A stretch of DNA of 45,184 bases from Nitrospiraceae bacterium. Lineage in GTDB: Bacteria > Nitrospirota > Nitrospiria > Nitrospirales > Nitrospiraceae. Below, one piece after another: positions 16,821 through 24,550 of this stretch. Position 1 is the first letter of the stretch. Each line of letters begins with the position of its first letter. The stretch lies in contig CAKKRE010000072.1 of NCBI GenBank assembly GCA_919902505.1, positions 1-45,184 of the forward strand, given 5' to 3'. The notes beneath the pieces are model-generated. The model saw nothing but the letters and a program-made list of their open reading frames with translations. It did not search any database and was not told where the DNA came from. The translations under genes were made by a program, and so were the position numbers.

Positions 16821-17314
16821 GGATGCAACCCCTTGATAATACCCTTCTTGATCAGGAGCGCGACCGGAATGCGCTGCTTCATCGCGGTCTGCCCCACCCA
16901 CCGGAGATCGTCCATCATCGTCGGTTCAGACAGCGCCCGGTGTGGAATTCTCATGGTGTCGAGCAACTGCGGCATTGTCTCGCCCATCACCAGATGTTCC
17001 GGGGCGTCTTTGCCCTCGAACCCCCTCCAGGACACCAGGAGGATGCAGGGCTGGCGATAGATCATGTTCAGCGAAATGAGCGTATTCAACGACGTCCCGA
17101 GCCCGGAATTCTGCATGAGCACGGCGGGAACTTTCCCGGCCATGTAGGCGCCCGCCGCCATGGCGACCGCTTCATCCTCACGCACCGCAGGGGTGTAGAG
17201 CTTGCGCGTCAACAATTCTTCGATAATACCGCCCAACAACGAATCCGGCACACCCGTGAAAAAATTCACGCCCAGATTTTCGAGCGCTTGCACAAACACA
17301 TCGCTCTCGATCAT
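16817..17314 (-). CDS. Phosphonopyruvate/sulfopyruvate decarboxylase, alpha subunit
   Basis: A 165-residue protein equal to the N-terminal pyrimidine-binding half of the TPP decarboxylase. It starts MIESDVFVQALENLGVNFFT, followed by GVPDSLLGGI, the VREDEAVAMAAGAYMAGK segment holding the conserved glutamate that activates thiamine, and the family signature VLMQNSGLGTSLNTL followed by LLVSWRGFEGKDAPEH. The sequence MQNSGLG is shared by Ppd and ComD. It is the first gene of the minus-strand block and has a GAGCAGGGG ribosome site before the ATG. PEP mutase, which would supply phosphonopyruvate, is not beside it; 140 bp upstream a divergent secreted-protein gene begins. Confidence 0.87.
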   Translation of the reverse strand: MIESDVFVQALENLGVNFFTGVPDSLLGGIIEELLTRKLYTPAVREDEAVAMAAGAYMAGKVPAVLMQNSGLGTSLNTLISLNMIYRQPCILLVSWRGFEGKDAPEHLVMGETMPQLLDTMRIPHRALSEPTMMDDLRWVGQTAMKQRIPVALLIKKGIIKGLHP

Positions 17315-17456
17315 GACCCCTGCTCCTCTTGTCTCACCGGCCCGGGCACAAGAGGCGCATTATAGCCAAGGGGTCCGCCATTCACAAGAACAGCGCCGAC
17401 GAGTTGCCGTCACCGCGAGAACCGTGATAGCGTTTGTTGAGAAACGATTGAAGACC

Positions 17457-17999
17457 ATGCTCAACGCGTTTTGGATATGCTCCTCTCTCCGCATGGCGCG
17501 CTGCCTGGGGCTGCTCGGTGCACTCATCTTCATCTTTGCCGTGCCTGCATTTGCCATCACGATGGCAAACGATCCTCATGGCTTCGACCGTCTCACTTGG
17601 GGGGTGCCCCTGACCGACATTCCGGAACTGACGGTGACCCGATCCAATTCGCATACGATTGACTACCAGTTCCGCGATCGTCCGCCGGTCTATGCCGATA
17701 TTTCGGTTGAAAGCGTCCACCTCTCGACCGTCGATGACCAGTTTGCGCGGGTGACCATTCGCTACAGCGGCGCGAAAGCCCATGCGCAGGTGCTGCAGTT
17801 TCTCGAGCGGTCCTATGGCAAGATCGAGCGGCTGCCCGGACAGATGATGCGGGGCCTGAACCAGCAATACACCTGGCGGGGACCGGATACCGAGATCAGC
17901 CTCACCTATGAGGCCAACCGAGACCGGGGCTTTATCTTTATCGAAAGTCGTAACCTCGCACCGAGATTTCAAGACCGGATGTCGGATACGGCGGAATAA
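17457..17999 (+). CDS. Secreted hypothetical protein, first of two tandem paralogues
   Basis: About 180 residues, family unknown. There is a signal peptide (CLGLLGALIFIFAVPAFA, cleavage before ITMANDP) and a mature domain that begins MANDPHGFDRLTWGVPLTDI, continues VHLSTVDDQFARVTIRYSGAKAHAQVL and ends in a WRGPDTEISLTYEANRDRG strand pair. The next gene has the same plan with about 40 percent matching residues by eye, including NDP.GF, W.G, STVD..FARV..RYSG.. AH and GP/GD.(T/S)EI.L.Y. The start could be the ATG at 17457 or 17493; both keep the signal peptide. It lies only 1 bp from its paralogue, so the pair is an operon formed by gene duplication. Confidence 0.75.
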   Translation: MLNAFWICSSLRMARCLGLLGALIFIFAVPAFAITMANDPHGFDRLTWGVPLTDIPELTVTRSNSHTIDYQFRDRPPVYADISVESVHLSTVDDQFARVTIRYSGAKAHAQVLQFLERSYGKIERLPGQMMRGLNQQYTWRGPDTEISLTYEANRDRGFIFIESRNLAPRFQDRMSDTAE

Positions 18000-18000
18000 C

Positions 18001-18540
18001 ATGGCTCAGCACCTCTGCTTCACTCCTCTGCGGTGGCCCACGGCCCTCACCACGTTCCTCACTACGCTGCTGCTGCCGGTCGCCCTAGCGCTGGCCGTCC
18101 CCATGCAGAACGACCCGAATGGGTTCGAAGGCATTCCCTGGGGTGCATCGTTCTCGGAATCCGACACGTTCGTCAAAGTCGAAGATGCCGGCCGGGTACA
18201 GACCTATGAACTGAACACCACCGGCCGGACATTGGGGCCGGCGACGGTCGATTCGATGAAGTTCAGCACCGTCGATGGGAAATTCGCACGCGTCATGGTG
18301 CGTTACAGCGGCAAAGAGGCCCACGACCGGATACTGAGTTACCTGCAGGAACGATTCGGCCCGCTCGACCAGACTCCCGGCCAAGTTGCCGGTGGCGCAG
18401 TGAAGTTCTTCAACTGGCAAGGAGACGAGAGCGAGATCATCCTCCGCTACGACCTGCGCACCAGCCAAGGCGTCATCTTCTTCGAGAGCGAAGCGTTTCG
18501 CGCGAAGTTCAACGAGGGCAACTCGCCCTCGACGTTTTGA
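18001..18540 (+). CDS. Secreted hypothetical protein, second tandem paralogue
   Basis: A protein of 179 residues with a signal peptide (TTFLTTLLLPVALALA, cleavage near VPMQNDP). The mature part starts NDPNGFEGIPWGASFSESDTF, then FSTVDGKFARVMVRYSGKEA, ERFGPLDQTPGQVAGG and WQGDESEIILRYDLRTSQGV. It is clearly homologous over its full mature length to the preceding gene, from which it is separated by a single base after TAA. Related proteins of unknown role are periplasmic; nothing here points to an enzyme. The downstream 127 bp hold the TetR-type operator and the efflux operon. Confidence 0.78.
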   Translation: MAQHLCFTPLRWPTALTTFLTTLLLPVALALAVPMQNDPNGFEGIPWGASFSESDTFVKVEDAGRVQTYELNTTGRTLGPATVDSMKFSTVDGKFARVMVRYSGKEAHDRILSYLQERFGPLDQTPGQVAGGAVKFFNWQGDESEIILRYDLRTSQGVIFFESEAFRAKFNEGNSPSTF

Positions 18541-18631
18541 CGATCCCTCTACCGGTTTCCCACCCGCCAGAACCGCAGGACGGAATGCTCGACATCCTTG
18601 TCTTGTTTCGCCGGCACATGATAGCCTGACA

Positions 18632-18653
18632 GGTGAGTAACCACTCACTCACC
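18632..18653. promoter_or_regulatory. Candidate TetR-family operator
   Basis: A perfect 7-bp inverted repeat GGTGAGT (18632-18638) / ACTCACC (18647-18653) with an overlapping GTGAGT AACC ACTCAC (18633-18648). It ends 15 bp before the tetR start codon. The position and symmetry fit autorepression of tetR and the downstream efflux genes. Confidence 0.6.
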
Positions 18654-18667
18654 AGATTGCCGATCCC

Positions 18668-19315
18668 ATGAAGCCGACGACCACCCTATCCCGCAATCCG
18701 GGCCAAGACCGCCAGGCCAGCCTGATCTCCTCTGCCGCCAGTCTATTTGCGGCCAAGGGCTTCAAGGGCACGACTACCAAGGCCATCGCGCGCGCCGCCG
18801 GCGTCAGCGAAGCCCTGGTGTTCAAATATTTCCCGACCAAGCGGGCACTCTATACCGCCATCCTCGCTGAAAAGGCCCCGCTCAGCGAGCTCCTGAACGC
18901 CGTCGAAGAAGTGGCCCGCAAGCGCGACGATCAACGGGTCTTCACGCTCATCGCCGGGTACCGCATCCGTCCCGGCGCCGACCCCACCATGCTTCGACTC
19001 CTGCTCTTCAGCGCGTTGGAGGGCCACGAACTGGCCGACATGTTTTTCGGCAAGCAGCACCGCGTCTTCTACGACTACCTGGCGGGATACATTCGGACCA
19101 GGATTGAAGACGGCGCGTTCCGCGAGCTCGATCCGCTGCTGGCCGCGCGCGCCTTCATCGGAATGGTCGTGCACCACCGCCTGCTGCACGAGATTTTCGA
19201 CGTGCCGTTACATTGCCCGCACAAGGAGATTGTCTCCACCTACGTGCAACTGTTCCTGAACGGATTGCGGCATCCGCCCACACCCAAGAAGCGGAGGCTG
19301 TCGCGTGTCCGCTAA
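18668..19315 (+). CDS. TetR/AcrR family transcriptional regulator
   Basis: A 215-residue protein. Residues 12-60 form the TetR helix-turn-helix: SLISSAASLFAAKGFKGTTT, KAIARAAGVSEALVFKYFPT, KRALYTAIL. The remaining helical part would be the ligand-binding and dimer domain. The gene overlaps the membrane fusion protein gene by 11 bp and heads the efflux operon, and a palindrome sits just before its start. It therefore most likely represses tetR and the pump and is released by a pump substrate or related compound. The inducer cannot be told. Confidence 0.92.
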   Translation: MKPTTTLSRNPGQDRQASLISSAASLFAAKGFKGTTTKAIARAAGVSEALVFKYFPTKRALYTAILAEKAPLSELLNAVEEVARKRDDQRVFTLIAGYRIRPGADPTMLRLLLFSALEGHELADMFFGKQHRVFYDYLAGYIRTRIEDGAFRELDPLLAARAFIGMVVHHRLLHEIFDVPLHCPHKEIVSTYVQLFLNGLRHPPTPKKRRLSRVR

Positions 19316-20498
19316 TCTCATCAAACGGCATCCGATCGTAACCCTGGGCATCATGCTGTTCGTCGCCGTGGTGGCGTTGGTCGCGCTCCGCCTGAGCAGC
19401 GGAGCCAAGAGCGATCCCCGGAAAAACCGCATCCTCACCGTCGGCACGATGAGCCCCATCAAGCAGGACCTGGACGTCCGATTAACCTACACCGCCGACC
19501 TCATCCCCAATCAGCTCGTGAATATTTTTTCCCGCGTGGACGGCTACATCGCCAAGATCTATGTGGATAAAGGCGACCTGGTGAAGGCCAATCAATTGCT
19601 TGTCGAAATCGATCACACCGACTACGTCCATGCGCTCAACCAAGCCAAGGCCAATCTGTTGTCTGCGAAGGCGAAGGTCGTTCAGCAGGAAGCAGCCGTG
19701 CGCAACGCGGTGCTGACGCTGGATCGCATGCGAGCGCTGATTAAAGACCAGTTTGTGTCACAGCAGGACCTGGATACCGCGGAAGTGAACCGCGATGCCG
19801 CGCAGGCCCTGCAGGATTCCTTACGCGCCCAGGTGCAGCAAATGGCGGTGGCATTGGCCCAGGCTGAAACCAACCTGGCCTACTCCTACGTTCGCGCGCC
19901 GTTTGCCGGCTATATCGCGGAGCGTAATCTGGATCCCGGCGCCTATGTGAGCGGCACGACCGCCAGCACCTCTACCATGTCACGCGGCATCCTCAGTATC
20001 CATGACGTCGAAACCGTCCGCACCCTCATCGAGGTCGTCGAGAAAGATGTGCCGTTGATCAAGATCGGGCAACGCGCGGATGTCCGGGCCGAAGCCTATC
20101 CGAACGAAGTCTTTGACGGCACGGTGACCCGCATCGTGCAAGCCCTCAATCGCGCCACCCGCACTATGACCGTCGAGATCGACCTCCCGAATAAGGATCA
20201 TCGTCTGAAAGGCGGCATGTTCGCCCGCGTCGAGGTCCTGGTGGGAAAACATCCCCAGGCGATTCAGATTCCCCTGGATGCGGTGAGCCGGCTCGAAGAG
20301 TCGCAATACGTCTATGTCGTCAAGGACGGGAAGGCCCATCAGGTCCCGGTCGAGCTGGGAGCCCGCTCAGACAATCGTGTCGAAGTGGTGAAGGGCCTCA
20401 CGGGAGACGAACAGGTGATTGTCTCCGGCAAAGACCTGGTGAGCGAAGGCGCGGCTGTTCAAACGCAGCCGATGGATACCCCGAAACGTGACACCTAA
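19305..20498 (+). CDS. RND efflux membrane fusion protein (HlyD/AcrA type)
   Basis: A 397-residue periplasmic adaptor. One N-terminal membrane anchor (VTLGIMLFVAVVALVALRL) precedes a biotinyl-lipoyl half (FSRVDGYIAKIYVDKGDLVK), an alpha-hairpin coiled coil of about residues 105-195 (ALNQAKANLLSAKAKVVQQE ... QAETNLAYSY), the second lipoyl half (VRAPFAGYIAERNLDPGAYV) and beta-barrel and membrane-proximal domains (GMFARVEVLVG, YVYVVKDGKAHQVPVELG). It starts with GTG at 19305, supported by GGAGG 8 bp upstream. It links the inner-membrane pump encoded next to an outer-membrane channel. No TolC-type gene is in the window, so the channel must be shared. Confidence 0.93.
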   Translation: MSANLIKRHPIVTLGIMLFVAVVALVALRLSSGAKSDPRKNRILTVGTMSPIKQDLDVRLTYTADLIPNQLVNIFSRVDGYIAKIYVDKGDLVKANQLLVEIDHTDYVHALNQAKANLLSAKAKVVQQEAAVRNAVLTLDRMRALIKDQFVSQQDLDTAEVNRDAAQALQDSLRAQVQQMAVALAQAETNLAYSYVRAPFAGYIAERNLDPGAYVSGTTASTSTMSRGILSIHDVETVRTLIEVVEKDVPLIKIGQRADVRAEAYPNEVFDGTVTRIVQALNRATRTMTVEIDLPNKDHRLKGGMFARVEVLVGKHPQAIQIPLDAVSRLEESQYVYVVKDGKAHQVPVELGARSDNRVEVVKGLTGDEQVIVSGKDLVSEGAAVQTQPMDTPKRDT

Positions 20499-20534
20499 CA
20501 AGCACACGGTGAAGAGCCCTCTGACGTATCGATC

Positions 20535-20572
20535 CCGACGTTTCACTTCTCACGTTTCACGTTTCACGTTTT
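20535..20572. repeat. ACGTTTCAC-type tandem repeat before the RND pump gene
   Basis: Four close copies of the unit (ACGTTTCACTTCTC, ACGTTTC, ACGTTTC, ACGTTTTC) end 4 bp before the pump start codon and occupy the place of its ribosome-binding site. The same unit recurs in at least four other gaps of the window. Confidence 0.7.
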
Positions 20573-20576
20573 CATC

Positions 20577-23500
20577 ATGTGGCTGACACTTCTCGCATTG
20601 CGCAATCGCATCGGCATCCTGATGCTGTCCCTGGCCATGGTGATCCTGGGGGCCACCTCTCTCGACCGCCTTCCCGTCGATCTCTTTCCCAACATTCAAG
20701 TCCCCGTCGCCTTCGTCGGCGTCATCTATAAGGGCGCTCCCCCGCTCGATATCGAACAAAGCGTGGTCTACCCGATTGAAAAGGCCGTCAGTTCCGCCTC
20801 GAACGTCGAACACGTCGAGTCCTTTGCGAAGCAGGGCATCGGCGCGGTGCAGGTCTGGTTCAACTGGGGCGCGGATATCAACGTGGGACAAATGGAAGTG
20901 ATGCAGCGCATTACCCAAATTCTCAACAGCCTGCCGCCCGGCATCCTGCAACCGTTCATCGTCAAGTTCGACGTGTCTAACATTCCCGTGGCGATCGTCA
21001 CGGCGGCCGGCGGCGATATGGATGAGCGGGCCCTTTACGATCTGGCTTATAACACGATTGCCCCGCAGATCGAACAGATTGCCAACGTCGCGGCCGCCAC
21101 GGTTGAAGGCGGCAAGATCCGGCAGATCAATATCAATCTGGACCCGGCGTTGCTCCAGGCGCGCGGACTGTCCATTCTCGACGTGGTCAAGGCCGTAAAA
21201 GCCTCCAACCTGATTCTGCCCTCCGGCGACATCAAAGCCGGCAACCTCGACTACAACGTATTCACGAATACGCAGTTCAAGACGGTAGAACCGATCAACG
21301 ACGTGGTGGTCAAGATCGACCCGCGGGGCAATCCGGTGCGGGTGCGCGACATCGGCACGCTGACGGATTCCTCCGACATTCAAACCAACGTCGTCCGCAC
21401 GGACGGCAAGCGGTCCGTCTACCTCCGGGTCAACAAGCAGCCGATCGCCAACACGGTGGAGGTCGTCGATGCCTTGCGCAAGGCCATCCCCAAGATGATC
21501 GGCATTCCGCCGGGGGTGCACCTGGGCATCTCGTTCGACCAATCGGTCTACATCAGGCAATCGATCAAGAACCTCATCGAACAAGCGCTTCATGGATCGT
21601 TGCTCGCAGCGGCGGTGATTCTTCTGTTCCTCCGGAACCTGACCAGCACCCTGATTATCTCGGTCGCCATCCCACTTTCCATCCTCGTGACCTTCATCGT
21701 GCTCTATTTCACGAACCAGACCTTGAATGTCTTCACCATGGGAGGGCTGGCGCTTGGCATCGGACGCCTGGTGGACGATTCCATCGTGGAATTGGAGAAC
21801 ATTCAGCGCCATTTGAACGTCGACCGGAACCGGTGGGACGCCATCGTCAACGCCGCCCGCGAAGTCGCCATGCCGATCTTCGCCTCTACGGTCACCACCG
21901 TCGTCGTCTTCCTGCCCATGTTTTTCATCGTCGGGATTGCGCGGCTCCTGCTCATTCCGTTGACCCTCACGATCGCCATCGCCCTGTTCACCTCCTTCTT
22001 CGTCTCCCGCACCGTCACGCCGGCACTCTGTTATCGATTTCTCAAACCCGAGCAGGAGGCACATCGCAACCTGCCTCACTGGTTTGTGAACATCATGCGC
22101 TGGAGCCAGCGCCGCTATGAGGCCCTCGATGAGGGGTATGAGCGCAGCCTGCGATGGGTGCTGGCCCACCGTCGCACCTTGCTGGTTTCTGTGGTGACGA
22201 TCTTCGTCGGATCGCTGATGCTCCTGCCCTTCATCGGAACCGAATTTCTGCCGGTCTCGGACGAAAGCCAGTTCCGGATCGTGCTTCGCGGCCCGGTCGG
22301 TCAGCGGGTGGAAAAAACCGTCGATCAGGTCGCCGAAGTCGAGCGTGTGCTACGGGAAAAGATTCCGCCGGATGAACTGGAAGCGATCGCCTCCAGCACC
22401 GGAGTCCTGGCGCAGGGGCGCTCGTCGCTGTTCAATCCCAACACCGGCCCGCACACCTCGGTCATTTCCGTTTATTTGTCGTCTCCCGACAAGCGTCGGC
22501 GGAACCAGGTCGAAATCATGAATGCGGTGAGACCCGCGATCCTCAAGCTCTTCCCCGGCGTCGCGATGTTCTTCGATCCGGGAGGCCTAGTCAAACGGGT
22601 CACCAGCTTCGGTTCCCAGAAGTCCATCGATGTCGAAATTTACGGGTACGACTTCGAAAAGGCCCGCACCGTCATCCACCAGGTGCAGGAGGTCATGCAT
22701 AAGATTCCGGGCATGGCCGACATTGAAGTCAGCCGGGAGGAAAACTACCCTGAGGTCAACGTGGTCGTCGACCGAGAGAAGGCGGCGCTGCTGGGGATCA
22801 GCGAAACGGACGTCGCCAACGCCGTCCTGTATTCACTGAACGGAAACGGCCAGACCGATCCGATCATCTTTACCGACCCCCAGAACGGCAATGAATACTA
22901 CATCAGCGCCTGGCTCGCGGAAGAACATCGCAAGGACCTGTCGGCCATCGAGCACGTCCTGTTGACGACGAAAAACGGAGAGCCGGTCCTGCTCAAGAAC
23001 CTGGCCACGCTGAAACTGAACGCCGGTCCCGTGAAGATTGAGCGCAAATACTTCCAGCGCGTCGTCCACATTACCGCCAACCCCGTCGGCCGCGACCTCG
23101 GCTCGATTGCCCAGGACCTGGAGTCAGCATTCGCCCAGATGCAGCTGCCGCCGGGATTCAGCATCCGGCTCGCCGGACAAATCCAACAACAACGCGAGAC
23201 GTTCGAAGGCCTCACCTATGCCAGCGCCCTGGCATTGATCCTGGTCTACATGGTGATGGCCGCGCAATTTAAGTCGCTGATCGACCCCTTCATCATCATG
23301 TTTTCCGTGCCGATGGGAATCCCCGGCGTGATCGTCATCCTCTATTTGACCAACACGACCATCTCCACCTCCTCCCTCATGGGCATCATCATGATGCTGG
23401 GAATCGTGGTCTCCAACGGCGTCCTGCTGGTGGACTACACCAATGTGCTGCGACGCCGGGGCCTGGGCCTCGCCACCGCTGTCGTCACGGCCTCGCGCAC

Positions 23501-23756
23501 CAGACTGCGCCCCATTCTCATGACCTCACTCGCCACCGTGGTCGGGCTGATGCCCATGGCCCTCGGGATCGGGACGGGGAGCGAAACCAATGCCCCGCTC
23601 GCGCGCGCCGTCGTGGGAGGGCTCACGGTCTCGACGATCCTGACCCTGTTCCTCGTGCCGACCGTCTATGCCATGTTGGAAGAGCGTTTTCCGCGGCGGC
23701 TCGATCAGCTGGGAGAAGAGCGGGTTCAGGGTGAGTTAGCGAGTCAACAGGCCTAG
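20577..23756 (+). CDS. RND efflux pump permease (AcrB/HAE1 family)
   Basis: A 1059-residue inner-membrane proton-driven pump with the AcrB plan of 12 membrane helices and two large periplasmic loops. It opens WLTLLALRNRIGILMLSLAM, then DLFPNIQVPVAFVGV, and has the TM4 proton-relay pair D400-D401 in GIGRLVDDSIVELEN. Other landmarks are FASTVTTVVVFLPMFFI, LPFIGTEFLPVSDESQF, YMVMAAQFKSLIDPFIIMFS, IMMLGIVVSNGVLLVDYTN and RLRPILMTSLATVVGLMPM. The loops look like hydrophobe/amphiphile exporters, not metal (CzcA) pumps. The substrate is unknown. The gap from the adaptor gene is filled with repeats and no Shine-Dalgarno is seen. The stop TAG is shared with hairpin element D. Confidence 0.95.
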   Translation: MWLTLLALRNRIGILMLSLAMVILGATSLDRLPVDLFPNIQVPVAFVGVIYKGAPPLDIEQSVVYPIEKAVSSASNVEHVESFAKQGIGAVQVWFNWGADINVGQMEVMQRITQILNSLPPGILQPFIVKFDVSNIPVAIVTAAGGDMDERALYDLAYNTIAPQIEQIANVAAATVEGGKIRQININLDPALLQARGLSILDVVKAVKASNLILPSGDIKAGNLDYNVFTNTQFKTVEPINDVVVKIDPRGNPVRVRDIGTLTDSSDIQTNVVRTDGKRSVYLRVNKQPIANTVEVVDALRKAIPKMIGIPPGVHLGISFDQSVYIRQSIKNLIEQALHGSLLAAAVILLFLRNLTSTLIISVAIPLSILVTFIVLYFTNQTLNVFTMGGLALGIGRLVDDSIVELENIQRHLNVDRNRWDAIVNAAREVAMPIFASTVTTVVVFLPMFFIVGIARLLLIPLTLTIAIALFTSFFVSRTVTPALCYRFLKPEQEAHRNLPHWFVNIMRWSQRRYEALDEGYERSLRWVLAHRRTLLVSVVTIFVGSLMLLPFIGTEFLPVSDESQFRIVLRGPVGQRVEKTVDQVAEVERVLREKIPPDELEAIASSTGVLAQGRSSLFNPNTGPHTSVISVYLSSPDKRRRNQVEIMNAVRPAILKLFPGVAMFFDPGGLVKRVTSFGSQKSIDVEIYGYDFEKARTVIHQVQEVMHKIPGMADIEVSREENYPEVNVVVDREKAALLGISETDVANAVLYSLNGNGQTDPIIFTDPQNGNEYYISAWLAEEHRKDLSAIEHVLLTTKNGEPVLLKNLATLKLNAGPVKIERKYFQRVVHITANPVGRDLGSIAQDLESAFAQMQLPPGFSIRLAGQIQQQRETFEGLTYASALALILVYMVMAAQFKSLIDPFIIMFSVPMGIPGVIVILYLTNTTISTSSLMGIIMMLGIVVSNGVLLVDYTNVLRRRGLGLATAVVTASRTRLRPILMTSLATVVGLMPMALGIGTGSETNAPLARAVVGGLTVSTILTLFLVPTVYAMLEERFPRRLDQLGEERVQGELASQQA

Positions 23757-23958
23757 CAGGCTGCGGAAAAACTCGATTGTTGCGCAATACGCGACGATCA
23801 ACTCATGCGCCGTGTCGACATGACAATAACCCGCGGGATGCGCAAGAAGGCCGTCCAGCAAGGCCGCAGGAAGCACGGCGACTGAGGCGTACCCCCTGGG
23901 TACGTCGCAGGGAGGCGTGCGACCGAGCACGTTTCCGGCGGTTGTTCTGAACAGTCTG
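23757..23958. repeat. Core hairpin element, copy D
   Basis: A 202-bp segment lies between CTAG at 23753-23756 (containing the RND stop) and CTAG at 23959-23962. The ends are imperfectly inverted (CAGGCTG / CAGTCTG). The core is AAGGCCGCAGG, GAGGCGTACCC, GGGTACGTCG, CGACCGAGCACG, with central stem GTACCC/GGGTAC. It abuts copy A1, sharing one CTAG. Confidence 0.75.
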
Positions 23959-23962
23959 CTAG

Positions 23963-24143
23963 GAGTCTGTCCGAGTCATCCTTCGTTGCGAGGCAAAGGA
24001 GCTGTTGGTAGATGCGAGGCCGCAGGCGCGAAAAAACCGGAGGCGTATTCGCAGGAATACGTTGAGGATTTTTTCGGGCCGAGAACGACGCAGATGCCGG
24101 CAGCTCGTTTGCCGCAGCAGAATGGCATGACTCGGACAGACTC
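23963..24143. repeat. Core hairpin element, copy A1
   Basis: A 181-bp element with perfect 17-bp inverted ends GAGTCTGTCCGAGTCAT, flanked by CTAG on both sides (23959-23962, 24144-24147). Almost the whole length can pair with itself: AGCTG/CAGCT, GAAAAAA/TTTTTTC and a top stem GTATTC/GAATAC. It differs from copy A2 (33252-33432) at about seven positions. The right CTAG supplies the TAG stop of the SCP2 gene. Confidence 0.88.
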
Positions 24144-24488
24144 CTAGGGGCGGAGACTGGGAAAGAGGGAAGCCAGCTGCATGGCCAGGCCCATATCACC
24201 ACTGATGCGCAGCCGCCCGGTCATGGCCACCATCGTGCCGCTGACCTGACCGTTCAACACCTTCAGACAATCCTCCCCCGACATCGCCAGGGTCACATGC
24301 GGATCCGGGTGGGTGCCTTCAGAAACCTGACAGGCCCCATCCCGGATCTGCAGTTGGTACTGTCCTCCATCGGCGCCGCTCAGATTGAACTGGTAGACGG
24401 CATCCAGTCCTTCGGCTGCTTCAGGATCCAGTTTGCCGGCGAGTGTGGAGAAAAATGCCCGCACAGTTTTGGGTGGAGTCGGATTCAT
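24144..24488 (-). CDS. SCP2 sterol-binding-type domain protein
   Basis: A protein of 114 residues. The sequence TVRAFFSTLAGKLDPEAAEG, YQFNLSGADGGQYQLQIRDG, DPHVTLAMSGEDCLKVLNGQ, then MVAMTGRLRISGDMGLAMQL fits the SCP2/sterol carrier fold: a hydrophobic cavity for lipids or acyl chains, with the terminal GDMGLAMQLASLF helix that is diagnostic. Bacterial stand-alone members bind lipids of unclear identity. The ATG at 24488 is preferred over a TTG six codons earlier. Its stop TAG is contributed by the flank of hairpin element A1. It is 62 bp downstream of the SpeD-like gene on the same strand. Confidence 0.87.
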   Translation of the reverse strand: MNPTPPKTVRAFFSTLAGKLDPEAAEGLDAVYQFNLSGADGGQYQLQIRDGACQVSEGTHPDPHVTLAMSGEDCLKVLNGQVSGTMVAMTGRLRISGDMGLAMQLASLFPSLRP

Positions 24489-24550
24489 CGCGTATAGTTC
24501 CGGCAAGACAACGCTTCCTGCCGGGAACCGGAAGTATCTGTGTCCTTGGT

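Noticed and set aside
20535-20572. Possible CRISPR array from the short tandem repeats
   Set aside because: Units are under 12 bp, irregular, without unique spacers, and no cas genes are present.
20550-22169. Minus-strand open frame of 539 codons opposite the RND pump
   Set aside because: Antisense shadow of a clear AcrB-type gene; rich in D, G, R and H with no domain.
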